The notes under the pieces were generated by a model. It saw nothing but the letters and a program-made list of their open reading frames with translations. It ran no database searches and was not told the DNA's origin. Positions 38,009-45,808 of a stretch of DNA of 64,000 nucleotides are shown here, in pieces. The DNA comes from Leptolyngbyaceae cyanobacterium (GTDB lineage Bacteria > Cyanobacteriota > Cyanobacteriia > Cyanobacteriales > Aerosakkonemataceae): contig DATNQN010000002.1 in NCBI GenBank assembly GCA_036703985.1, positions 53,235-117,234 on the forward strand. Reading direction: 5' to 3'. Within the stretch, counting starts at the first letter, position 1. Each line of letters begins with the position of its first letter. A program made the translations under genes and the position numbers.

Positions 38009-38041
38009 AGAAACCCGGTTTCTTAAAGAAACCGGGTTTCT
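38009..38041. repeat. 33-bp palindromic repeat (AGAAACCCGGTTTCT family), copy 3
   Basis: This has identical 15-bp arms, with loop TAA. A T-run follows on the plus strand (38041-38046), but both flanking genes are on the minus strand, so it is not placed as their terminator. It lies 20 nt past the stop of the nuclease-like gene at 38062. Confidence 0.85.
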
Positions 38042-38061
38042 TTTTTCCCACCCTAAAAAAT

Positions 38062-38991
38062 TTAATTAAACCTTGCCAACAATTCCGCACGAGATAAATT
38101 TAACAACAAGGCAGTAGAATTTTCTGGCGGTAATGTTAACAAAGGCTCAATAATTCCTATTAGCTCCTCATCCAATTCCCCAAATTTTGCCTTCAATAAA
38201 TTTTCTATAAAAATTCGCTGTCCTTGGCGAACACCTTGCTCGATACCTTGCTCGATACCTTGTTCGATGCCTTGTTCGATACCTTGTTGAGTAGCTTCAG
38301 CTAAACGTTGTTCGTAAAGTGGTGATAAACGCATAATTAAATTTTCCTCCTCCGGTTCTAAGTTTTGGCTTATTTCTAATATAGTCTTGAGATTAATTAA
38401 CAACTCCAACACTACACCCCGTAACGGGTCATTCTCTGGAAGTGCAGCTAATTCATCAATTGCTTGTTGCTGCACTCTGCCTTTTCCTAAAATTCTTAAC
38501 CAAAGGGTTTCTGGCGTTGGTGGTAGTTGGTGAATAACCACAATTGCGGTTTTCAGGTGTGCGTGAAGAAAATAAACTCCGCCACCCCAGTTATCTAGAT
38601 CGAGTGTAGCCCCAAAACCTGCTAGCAATGATTCTGAGGCAGTGGGTGAAATTATCCACAGATGAGGTAAATCTGTCTCCTCTATACGGGTGTTATTTCG
38701 TCTTGCTTGACGTTCTAATAAAGCGAAAACATCGAACAATTTGCCCATACAGCTACGAACATCACCCAAGTCTATAGCATTCCGAAAAGGTTCAAAAATT
38801 GCTGCCGTAGCTGCTAAACGTCCTAATAATCCTAATTGGCTTGCATTCGTAACTTCTGCCCCAGGCGCAAACCAAACATCGATTTCTCGAACTTCACCAG
38901 CAATATTACGGCTTGTTTCTATTTCTCCTAATGGTGATAACAATTCTTTGAGGTAATCTTTGGCAAATTGGTCGTAAGGAAATACAGTCAT
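38062..38991 (-). CDS. Rpn/DUF4351-type putative nuclease
   Basis: This 309-residue protein resembles the cyanobacterial Rpn-like (recombination-promoting nuclease/putative transposase) group. The N-terminus has FAKDYLKELLSPLG then REIDVWFAP, and the C-terminal 50 residues match DUF4351. Between them is the tandem IEQG repeat common in this group. PD-(D/E)XK catalytic residues are not all certain: D38 is plausible, and the E-x-K is not obvious. The gene lies 133 nt downstream of the CRISPR array in the same direction as its transcription, so read-through could reach it. Confidence 0.65.
   Translation of the reverse strand: MTVFPYDQFAKDYLKELLSPLGEIETSRNIAGEVREIDVWFAPGAEVTNASQLGLLGRLAATAAIFEPFRNAIDLGDVRSCMGKLFDVFALLERQARRNNTRIEETDLPHLWIISPTASESLLAGFGATLDLDNWGGGVYFLHAHLKTAIVVIHQLPPTPETLWLRILGKGRVQQQAIDELAALPENDPLRGVVLELLINLKTILEISQNLEPEEENLIMRLSPLYEQRLAEATQQGIEQGIEQGIEQGIEQGVRQGQRIFIENLLKAKFGELDEELIGIIEPLLTLPPENSTALLLNLSRAELLARFN
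38231..38290 (-). repeat. in-frame 12-nt tandem repeat coding IEQG
   Basis: Five 12-nt units related to ATACCTTGCTCG encode GIEQ-type tetrapeptides in the Rpn-like protein. Such QG repeats are typical of this family and are prone to copy-number change. Confidence 0.9.
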
Positions 38992-38993
38992 TC

Positions 38994-39028
38994 GATTTTA
39001 GATTTTAGATTTTGGATTTTAGATTTTA
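38994..39028. repeat. heptad array GATTTTA
   Basis: Five 7-nt units (four GATTTTA and one GATTTTG) lie between the CRISPR array and the Rpn-like gene, starting three nt upstream of its start codon. Confidence 0.8.
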
Positions 39029-39124
39029 GATTGAAGGATTAATTTGGTTAATTATAATATAGTGTTTTCGGAGAATTTTGTAAATAATTAAGCCTAGTTG
39101 TAAAATCAAATTCGGAATAAATAA

Positions 39125-40860
39125 GTTTCAATCCCTAATAGGGATTATTGTTAGTTGCAACGTACTTCCAGCAGAAATAATCGCACTCGCAGCAGCCCGT
39201 TTCAATCCCTAATAGGGATTATTGTTAGTTGCAACGAAGTACCCCCACTTTTACATTTGCCAAGGGTAAAGAAATTTGGTTTCAATCCCTAATAGGGATT
39301 ATTGTTAGTTGCAACCATTACAAGCCTTGATAGCAAAAGATGACGATCCGCTGTTTCAATCCCTAATAGGGATTATTGTTAGTTGCAACGGTAAACCTTC
39401 TTTTGGATTGTTCCAAGCAACTTTGTTTCAATCCCTAATAGGGATTATTGTTAGTTGCAACACGTCGAATGTATTCGAGCATTTCCACTCACCTTTGTTT
39501 CAATCCCTAATAGGGATTATTGTTAGTTGCAACGAATTAAGAAAGAGGTAATGAAATGTCAGCAAAATTGTTTCAATCCCTAATAGGGATTATTGTTAGT
39601 TGCAACTTTCTCGTCTACCGTCCAACTTTCATCCTCTAAGTTTCAATCCCTAATAGGGATTATTGTTAGTTGCAACGGAATAAGTATTTTTACGGTAATT
39701 GTGGGGAGGGCGTTTCAATCCCTAATAGGGATTATTGTTAGTTGCAACTCGGACTACGGGGCGGTAATCTTTCGCCGTACTTGTCCGCAGATGTTTCAAT
39801 CCCTAATAGGGATTATTGTTAGTTGCAACCCATCCCCGTCACTCGCACCAGCTTTCGGGGCGTTTCAATCCCTAATAGGGATTATTGTTAGTTGCAACAA
39901 TTGAAAAGTAAGCGATCGCCGCCGTTACTAGCCGGTTTCAATCCCTAATAGGGATTATTGTTAGTTGCAACCCATTTTACACCTCTTACATCTGTAATTT
40001 ACAGTTTGTTTCAATCCCTAATAGGGATTATTGTTAGTTGCAACACTTTTAATACTTGGGAGTGGCATAACTCAGTTAAGTTTCAATCCCTAATAGGGAT
40101 TATTGTTAGTTGCAACGAATTCCAGTGGTAGCTGTTACCGTAGCCGTAACAGTTAAGTTTCAATCCCTAATAGGGATTATTGTTAGTTGCAACCTGGGAA
40201 TGCGATCGCTACTCTCCTTCATATATCCGTTTCAATCCCTAATAGGGATTATTGTTAGTTGCAACCTTGATGAGGAGGTTGATTGCCAATGCGATCAGCA
40301 CTGTTTCAATCCCTAATAGGGATTATTGTTAGTTGCAACATAAAGGGCGAAATTCGCTATCCTTAGCATGAAGATAGGAGAAAAAGTTTCAATCCCTAAT
40401 AGGGATTATTGTTAGTTGCAACAATTGTTTCTTTAAGAGATTTTAAAAAATCATCCAGTTTCAATCCCTAATAGGGATTATTGTTAGTTGCAACTCGCTC
40501 TTGCGGTGCCTATCAAAATTTACAAATAGTTTCAATCCCTAATAGGGATTATTGTTAGTTGCAACTGAATAGCAGAAGTAAAAGTTATCGAGCCACGAGG
40601 TTTCAATCCCTAATAGGGATTATTGTTAGTTGCAACTTCATTGATGATTTTCTGTAGTTTCATCTCATCCTTAGTTTCAATCCCTAATAGGGATTATTGT
40701 TAGTTGCAACACAATTACTTTCATTAAGTCCGGTTTAGGTTCAGGCAAGTTTCAATCCCTAATAGGGATTATTGTTAGTTGCAACTCATTGCCAGCGATC
40801 GGGGTTCCATCCGAAAGGCAGTAGTTTCAATCCCTAATAGGGATTATTGTTAGTTGCAAC
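39125..40860 (-). CRISPR. type I-D CRISPR array, 24 repeats, 23 spacers
   Basis: Twenty-four copies of a 37-nt repeat alternate with 23 spacers of 32-46 nt. On the minus strand the repeat starts GTTGCAAC and ends ATTGAAAC, the conserved 8-nt crRNA 5' tag of many type I systems, so transcription runs from 40860 toward 39125. Inside is AATCCC-TATTA-GGGATT, a stem-loop suited to Cas6. By eye all 24 repeats are identical, including the leader-distal copy. First and last repeats are at 40824-40860 and 39125-39161. Spacers at 39899-39934 and 40194-40228 contain the HIP1 octamer. The array follows cas2 in the same direction. Confidence 0.99.
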
Positions 40861-41112
40861 GGCCCGATACTGGAAGCCTTACTGTATTTAGTTTTCAAGG
40901 TTCTCTTGCGACCGACTAGACTAAAAGTACCATTTCGGGCTTCGACTTGTCAATTATCGCTTCTTCCGATTAACCTCTAAGCCTTAGCTAGTAAAGCTTT
41001 CAGACTTTGCGACCGCCTATTTTTTAGCCCGGAGGCATCAAACCATTACAGGATAAGGATTTCAGCCAAAAAATTTTGCTACTGAATTTTGACACCTGCT
41101 GTCGGTCGCAAA
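40861..41112 (-). promoter_or_regulatory. CRISPR leader with predicted crRNA promoter
   Basis: This 252-nt AT-rich leader lies between cas2 and the first repeat. On the minus strand a perfect -35 TTGACA (40948-40953) is followed after 18 nt by TACTTT (40924-40929), predicting a start near 40917, about 56 nt before the first repeat. TTGCGACCGAC occurs inverted at its two ends (41101-41111 and 40906-40916), and a third partial copy TTGCGACCG is at 41007-41015. These are candidate sites for Cas1-Cas2 docking or a host factor. Confidence 0.7.
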
Positions 41113-41397
41113 CTAGGCAAAAAATATAGTCCTGTCTGCTGGGACTTCGCCGCCGATGCGATCGATTTTCCGCTGACAACAAACACACAGAGGAAAAAAG
41201 AGGATGCTGTCTTCTTCTGGTTTAATGAGTTTGTTCAAACGCGATCGCAGTTTAGCATATTGGGTTTCCGTCAGATCGGCGCACTCGAACACGCTGTACT
41301 GCATCCATTGTCCGTAGGATTTGAGAATCTTGTGAATTTTTGTCCGACGACTATCTTCTGGAATATCGTAAGAAATCAGGATGTGCATATTACTCAT
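41113..41397 (-). CDS. cas2: CRISPR-associated Cas2
   Basis: This 94-residue ferredoxin-fold protein forms the Cas1-Cas2 spacer integrase. The N-terminal strand MHILISYDIPED contains the conserved Asp, and YGQWMQYSVFECADL is typical. The annotated ATG at 41397 coincides with the start of a heptad repeat array, and a second ATG at 41388 (MHILISYD) may be the true start. It is the last gene before the leader and array. Confidence 0.95.
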   Translation of the reverse strand: MSNMHILISYDIPEDSRRTKIHKILKSYGQWMQYSVFECADLTETQYAKLRSRLNKLIKPEEDSILFFPLCVCCQRKIDRIGGEVPADRTIFFA

Positions 41398-41437
41398 TGG
41401 TCATTAGTCATTTGTGATTGGTCATTGGTAGTTGGTG
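41396..41437. repeat. heptad array ATTGGTC between cas2 and cas1
   Basis: Six 7-nt units (ATTGGTC, ATTAGTC, ATTTGTG, ATTGGTC, ATTGGTA, GTTGGTG) fill most of the cas1-cas2 gap and touch the cas2 start codon, interrupting an otherwise compact operon. Confidence 0.8.
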
Positions 41438-41473
41438 ATATTTTTGCAATTACCCACTACCGATTCCTTCGTT

Positions 41474-42475
41474 TTACCTCATCACTAAAGGGGGATACTT
41501 ATCTATTTCTCCCATCAAGTATTTCGCTAAAAATCGCGCCTGAATTTCAAAGGCTTCTTGATAAGTGCATTTGCGTCCCAAAACCGGATGCTTAAACTCT
41601 GATTGTTTCTTTTGAGCATACAATTTGAGAAACTCACGCCGTCCGGTATCTGATAATCGCATCACATTACTAATCGGTTCGGTAGTAAAATCATTTAAAG
41701 TGAGAATTCGATTATTGATAGCATGAAAAACGATCGCATCTACGACTAGCGATCGAAATTCTTCCATTAAATCAAATGCCAATCCCACTCGTCCGTAACG
41801 CTGAAGATGGAGATATCCTAAATAAGGGTCAAATCCTACAATATTAATCGCACTTTCCACGTCATGACGCAACAAAGTATAACCAAAATTGAGTAAGGAA
41901 TTTACCGGGTCGGTAGCGGGTCGATGTCTGGGTTGAAAAGTGAATCCATCTACTCGAATTAGCTGATTAAATACACCAAAATAAACGCTACTTCCCGCAC
42001 CTTCCAAACCTCGCAAGGAGTCAATGGTTTCGGTTTTTTCCAATTTTGCGATCGTATTTCCAATCTGAGTAATTGCCGAATCCAGATTAACTTCTGGATG
42101 TTTCTTTTGATGACGATATAAAGTAGTGCGATAATTCTTCAACTTACCCCGAATAAAGCCCTTTACTGCATGAATAGCTTGGGAAGTTTCACCCGCTGCT
42201 TTCCATTGAGCATTTCGCACGAATATATTCTTAGTTAATTCAGGTTCCAATTTACCTAAATACTTACCAGTGTCCGTCATAAAAGTTAGTGGTATCTTCC
42301 GTTGCAACAATTCTGCGATCGCAGCCGGAGAAATAGTCGCCCGTCCCAAAATCACTACACCATCCAAATGAATTAACGGCACATCTTGTAATATTTTATT
42401 GTTGGCTTTTACGATTAAGCGTTCATCAATTTTGCCGATAAACACATCATCTTGAGTGATATAAAGCGTTCCCAT
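41474..42475 (-). CDS. cas1: CRISPR-associated Cas1 integrase
   Basis: This 333-residue metal-dependent endonuclease/integrase inserts new spacers. Conserved catalytic residues are E158 (LEGAGSSVYF), H223 (DPYLGYLH) and E238/E239 (DLMEEFR). The N-terminal beta domain (MGTLYITQDDVFIGK) is complete. Its gene follows cas4 by 39 nt and precedes cas2. Confidence 0.97.
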   Translation of the reverse strand: MGTLYITQDDVFIGKIDERLIVKANNKILQDVPLIHLDGVVILGRATISPAAIAELLQRKIPLTFMTDTGKYLGKLEPELTKNIFVRNAQWKAAGETSQAIHAVKGFIRGKLKNYRTTLYRHQKKHPEVNLDSAITQIGNTIAKLEKTETIDSLRGLEGAGSSVYFGVFNQLIRVDGFTFQPRHRPATDPVNSLLNFGYTLLRHDVESAINIVGFDPYLGYLHLQRYGRVGLAFDLMEEFRSLVVDAIVFHAINNRILTLNDFTTEPISNVMRLSDTGRREFLKLYAQKKQSEFKHPVLGRKCTYQEAFEIQARFLAKYLMGEIDKYPPLVMR

Positions 42476-42514
42476 TTTTCACCTCAATTAATTCAAATGA
42501 CGAATGATCAATAA

Positions 42515-43102
42515 CTATTCTTCATAGCGACTAACCTTTTTAGCCGCTTGGGGCAAACATTGTTCAGAAAGGCTACATCCTTGACAGCGCTTGCTATAAA
42601 CTGGAATAGGCATTTTCCCCGTTACGAGTAAATTTTTGATATCAGAAATATTTGCGATCGCCTCTTTTCTCAAACTTTCTGAAATTTCTACTAATTGTCG
42701 TTGATGAGATTGAGCATAATAAACATAACCTTGCTTAATTATTTGCCCAGTCATTTCTTCTAAACAAAGGGCTTGGGCGCAAACTTGTAACTCATCGTTA
42801 TCCCATTCTCCTTTCTTTCCCCGCTTATATTCAACGGGATATAATTCACCATCAACAGATTCAATTAAATCCGATTTACCAATCAAATTGTACTGTTCTG
42901 ACTTCAGCCAAATTGCCCGAATTTGCTGCATATCATCTCGGCTTTCTTGACTGAGAGTGTGAACGCGATCGTGCAAACTCGTTCCTTCAATGGTGTACTG
43001 ATTATCGACAAATTCGCCAGCACAAAACATTCGCCAACAACGATGCGGACAATAGGCATACTGGTTAAGTGCCGCAATCGGAATGTATTCAATTTCGTTC
43101 AT
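42515..43102 (-). CDS. cas4: CRISPR-associated Cas4 exonuclease
   Basis: This 195-residue RecB-like nuclease helps select and trim prespacers with the right PAM. The iron-sulfur cysteines are C18 (YAYCPHRC) and C173, C176, C182 (KRCQGCSLSEQC). The nuclease core is GKSDLIES (D78) and PVEYKRG (E91, K93). It lies nine nt downstream of cas6 and is part of the adaptation module. Confidence 0.95.
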   Translation of the reverse strand: MNEIEYIPIAALNQYAYCPHRCWRMFCAGEFVDNQYTIEGTSLHDRVHTLSQESRDDMQQIRAIWLKSEQYNLIGKSDLIESVDGELYPVEYKRGKKGEWDNDELQVCAQALCLEEMTGQIIKQGYVYYAQSHQRQLVEISESLRKEAIANISDIKNLLVTGKMPIPVYSKRCQGCSLSEQCLPQAAKKVSRYEE

Positions 43103-43111
43103 AATTTGGTA

Positions 43112-43957
43112 TTATTTAGAGTGAGAAGTTAATAATCTTCTAGTCATCCCCATTCCCATTGGAGTTTTTCTACCAACTCCACTGTAAAGGGCAAAATCTG
43201 CCAAAGCATTAATCTGCTTAATTGCCAAAGGTTCTACATCACCCAGCAATCGATAAACCACTTCTCCCACAATGCCGATAAACTTGCTCCGTGAGTCTGC
43301 CAAAACTTCAGTCCGGATATCAACAAAGCTGGGAAAAATAGATTCGATCGCAATACTATCGATCTCAATTTGACTATATTTATTCCACCGATGCAACAAA
43401 CTATTAAACACGCATTCCCTAGCCGGAAGTGCCGTATCGAATTGTCCTTGCCGAAAAGCCGTTGGCGTAGCAAAATTAAGAGAAATTACCCGATTAGTTT
43501 CGCTTGCTTGTTGATAGATTTCGGCATAACTATTAGCATTCGCCCAAGGTTGATTTGCTTGCGGAGTTCCCAGAATTCTGGTAATATATAAATCCGCTGG
43601 GCCAAGATGCCAAGGATGTTCCGGATTGATATTTAACCACAGTTGAGTTAACTGGCTGAATAAGGTATCATCCAGTAGGGAAATCCGCCACCAACAAGAC
43701 GTCCCGGTGGGAATTGCCTTTTGATGTTCCCATTGCAGGGTATTTTCTTTTATTCCCGGTTTAATTTGGCGGTGCTGTGGTTGTAGGGGACTGACGGTGA
43801 AAGCTTTGTCAGCGGTGGACTGGTGCAGGTAGTCTCCCAATTTGCGATCGACCGAACTAACCAAATTGAAAAATAAAGCGTGTAAGTGTCTTCCGGTGAG
43901 GAATTGCGGCGGAATTGGGGATTGGGGAACGAGGTGGAGGACTAAGCTATGAGGCAT
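43112..43957 (-). CDS. cas6: CRISPR-associated Cas6 endoribonuclease
   Basis: This 281-residue protein cleaves pre-crRNA within the repeat. The C-terminal glycine-rich loop GVGRKTPMGMGM is diagnostic, and the N-terminus has GRHLHALFFNLV, including a candidate general-base histidine region. Its expected product is crRNA with the 5' tag ATTGAAAC. It begins the cas6-cas4-cas1-cas2 block, 87 nt after the DUF1016 gene. Confidence 0.93.
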   Translation of the reverse strand: MPHSLVLHLVPQSPIPPQFLTGRHLHALFFNLVSSVDRKLGDYLHQSTADKAFTVSPLQPQHRQIKPGIKENTLQWEHQKAIPTGTSCWWRISLLDDTLFSQLTQLWLNINPEHPWHLGPADLYITRILGTPQANQPWANANSYAEIYQQASETNRVISLNFATPTAFRQGQFDTALPARECVFNSLLHRWNKYSQIEIDSIAIESIFPSFVDIRTEVLADSRSKFIGIVGEVVYRLLGDVEPLAIKQINALADFALYSGVGRKTPMGMGMTRRLLTSHSK

Positions 43958-44044
43958 TTTTGATGGTGTGGAATAATGGGATGGGTGATTTTCACTGTAG
44001 GTTGTTATACATTCTTGATGATCTTGAAGTAAATTGAGCCTAAT

Positions 44045-45070
44045 TCATCGCTCAATCCCATCTAATAGCTTGGCAACTTGTTCTGGTGCAGGAAGCTGAT
44101 TTTTTAGTTCTTCAGGCAATTTAGAAACGACTTGATAAGTAGCAACACCAATTGGTTTATTTGATTCCTTCAGTGCATACTCGACAATCGTTTTATCCTT
44201 AGATTTACACAGGATAATACCTATAGCAGAATTTTCATCGGGTAACTTTATTTTATCATCCAAAGCAGCTAAATAAAATTGCATTTTGCCAACATACTCA
44301 GGTAAAAATTCACCTGTTTTTAGCTCAATAGCAACTAAACACTTCAGCTGACGGTGATACATCATCAAATCAATAAAATATTCGCGATCGCTAATTTCCA
44401 AGCGATACTGACTGCCAATAAAAGCAAACATACCACCCATTTCTTTTAGGAATGGCTCGACTTTGGCTAAAATTGCTTGTTCTAGCTGCCGTTCGCTATA
44501 CTCGTCTCCCAATTCCAAAAAATCAAAAGTGTACTCATCCTTAACTGCTAGTTTGGCCCGATCGCGGATTTCCTCTGGTAGAGAGCGATCGAAATTAGTT
44601 TGATTAAGCAGAGTCTTTTCATAAGTTTGATTCTCAATTTGGTGGATTAAAACATTTTTTGTCCAACCAAATTTGCGAGTCATCTTGATATAAAACTCTC
44701 GCTCTAAGTCATTTTTACACTTTTCGAGAATGACGATATTGTGAGTCCAACCAATTTCTCGCACCATTGGTGCGAGTTTTTCATTTTGCGTATAAGTTTC
44801 GTAGAAAAGCCGCATTCGCCAAAGATTAGCTGCCGAGAATCCACCAATACCAGGGAATTCTGCCTGCAAATCTTTTGCCAGTTGTTCCACGATTGATTTA
44901 CCCCAACTAGCTTGCTGTTGATGAGTAACAATCATCTTGCCAATATCCCAGTAAAGAGCAATTAATTCTTGATTAACTGCTTTTAATGCTTCATATTGAG
45001 CAGAGTAAATTCTTTGTTTTACTTCTAGCATAAGATTTTTGTAGGTTTCTGTAATGGGGTTATTCATCAA
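44045..45070 (-). CDS. DUF1016/YhcG-type PD-(D/E)XK nuclease
   Basis: This 341-residue protein has the DUF1016 N-terminal domain (ALYWDIGKMIV, WGKSIVEQLAKDL, FSAANLWRMRLFYETY, MVREIGWTHNIVILEK) and a C-terminal PD-(D/E)XK domain. The latter has DREYFIDLMMYHRQLKCLVAIELK, with D234, E249 and K251, as putative catalytic residues. Such genes are frequent near restriction and CRISPR loci, but their function is poorly defined. Here it interrupts the type I-D operon between effector and adaptation modules. Two eroded fragments of the same gene lie at 45762-45806 and 52633-52793. Confidence 0.88.
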   Translation of the reverse strand: MMNNPITETYKNLMLEVKQRIYSAQYEALKAVNQELIALYWDIGKMIVTHQQQASWGKSIVEQLAKDLQAEFPGIGGFSAANLWRMRLFYETYTQNEKLAPMVREIGWTHNIVILEKCKNDLEREFYIKMTRKFGWTKNVLIHQIENQTYEKTLLNQTNFDRSLPEEIRDRAKLAVKDEYTFDFLELGDEYSERQLEQAILAKVEPFLKEMGGMFAFIGSQYRLEISDREYFIDLMMYHRQLKCLVAIELKTGEFLPEYVGKMQFYLAALDDKIKLPDENSAIGIILCKSKDKTIVEYALKESNKPIGVATYQVVSKLPEELKNQLPAPEQVAKLLDGIER

Positions 45071-45134
45071 TTTAATGATTTAAGAAAGTAAATTTGTAAA
45101 TTCATCTGTTCTAATAGAGCGGGTTTTAGACAGA

Positions 45135-45740
45135 TTAAATAACAGCTTGAACTAGAATTCGCATTAAGGTATCTAAATCTTCAATAACACGATAAATATC
45201 AAGCCCTTGATCTAAATGTTTTTTGCTACGCTGTAGTTGGGAAAATTGCCAAATCTTACCTGTGGTAACTGCACCAATTAGGTGAGTTTGTTGCTGATTA
45301 TCTTGCCATCTGTCTAAAGCAATCAATTCAGCAAAAAGTTGAGTCATCCCATAATCTAAGTTTTCCCTTTTGGCTTCAACTACTAAAAGATTATTGCGAT
45401 TTTTGATTAAATAATCAAAATAACCTTGTAAATATTCATTTACTTTGATTTGATATTCGATTCTCACTTCAGATTTAGTATAGTGAACTAAATCTAAAAT
45501 AATTGGTGAAACCAATACTTCTCGGCGACTTCTTTCAGTAGCTAAATTAAAGTATGGCAGAATCTCATAAAGTCTTTCTTGTAATTCTTTTAATCGATCC
45601 AGATTACCCTGATATTGAGGTAAATTGAGGCGTTTTCGGCTAAAGGTATAGCCAAATTCTTCAGCTAAATCTTGAGGATCGATACACATCTCAAAATAGC
45701 TGCTAAAAGTATAGGATTGATTGGGATTAATGAGAGCCAT
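45135..45740 (-). CDS. small PD-(D/E)XK nuclease-fold protein
   Basis: This 201-residue protein has a recognisable nuclease core, GYFDYLIKNRNNLLVVEAKRE, with D109, E122 and K124, preceded by IEYQIKVNEYLQG. A Gln/Asp-rich stretch (RWQDNQQQTHLIGAVTTGKIW) follows, as in type I restriction-subunit-like or stand-alone endonuclease families. It has no obvious DNA-binding domain. It lies between cas3 and the DUF1016 gene, 64 nt before the latter. It is a candidate accessory nuclease of the CRISPR locus or a separate defence gene. Confidence 0.6.
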   Translation of the reverse strand: MALINPNQSYTFSSYFEMCIDPQDLAEEFGYTFSRKRLNLPQYQGNLDRLKELQERLYEILPYFNLATERSRREVLVSPIILDLVHYTKSEVRIEYQIKVNEYLQGYFDYLIKNRNNLLVVEAKRENLDYGMTQLFAELIALDRWQDNQQQTHLIGAVTTGKIWQFSQLQRSKKHLDQGLDIYRVIEDLDTLMRILVQAVI

Positions 45741-45761
45741 AATCTAATTTTTTCCTAGTTC

Positions 45762-45806
45762 GCTTTCTCGAACCATTAGTGCGAGTTTTTTACTTTGAGT
45801 ATAATG
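45762..45806 (-). pseudogene. eroded fragment of a DUF1016 gene (fragment A)
   Basis: The minus-strand translation YTQSKKLALMVRE matches YTQNEKLAPMVRE (residues 93-105) of the intact DUF1016 protein at 44045-45070, and the DNA is also clearly similar. The frame ends after a few more residues. The fragment lies directly after the cas3 stop codon and before the 201-aa nuclease gene. Confidence 0.75.
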
Positions 45807-45808
45807 AG

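Noticed and set aside
38009..38046. Palindrome plus T-run as a terminator
   Set aside because: The T-run is on the plus strand while both flanking genes are on the minus strand; the hairpin is a dispersed repeat.
39309..40316. Open frames of 68-103 codons across the CRISPR array with recurring FQSLIGIIVSCN
   Set aside because: The peptide is just the translation of the CRISPR repeat; no real gene.
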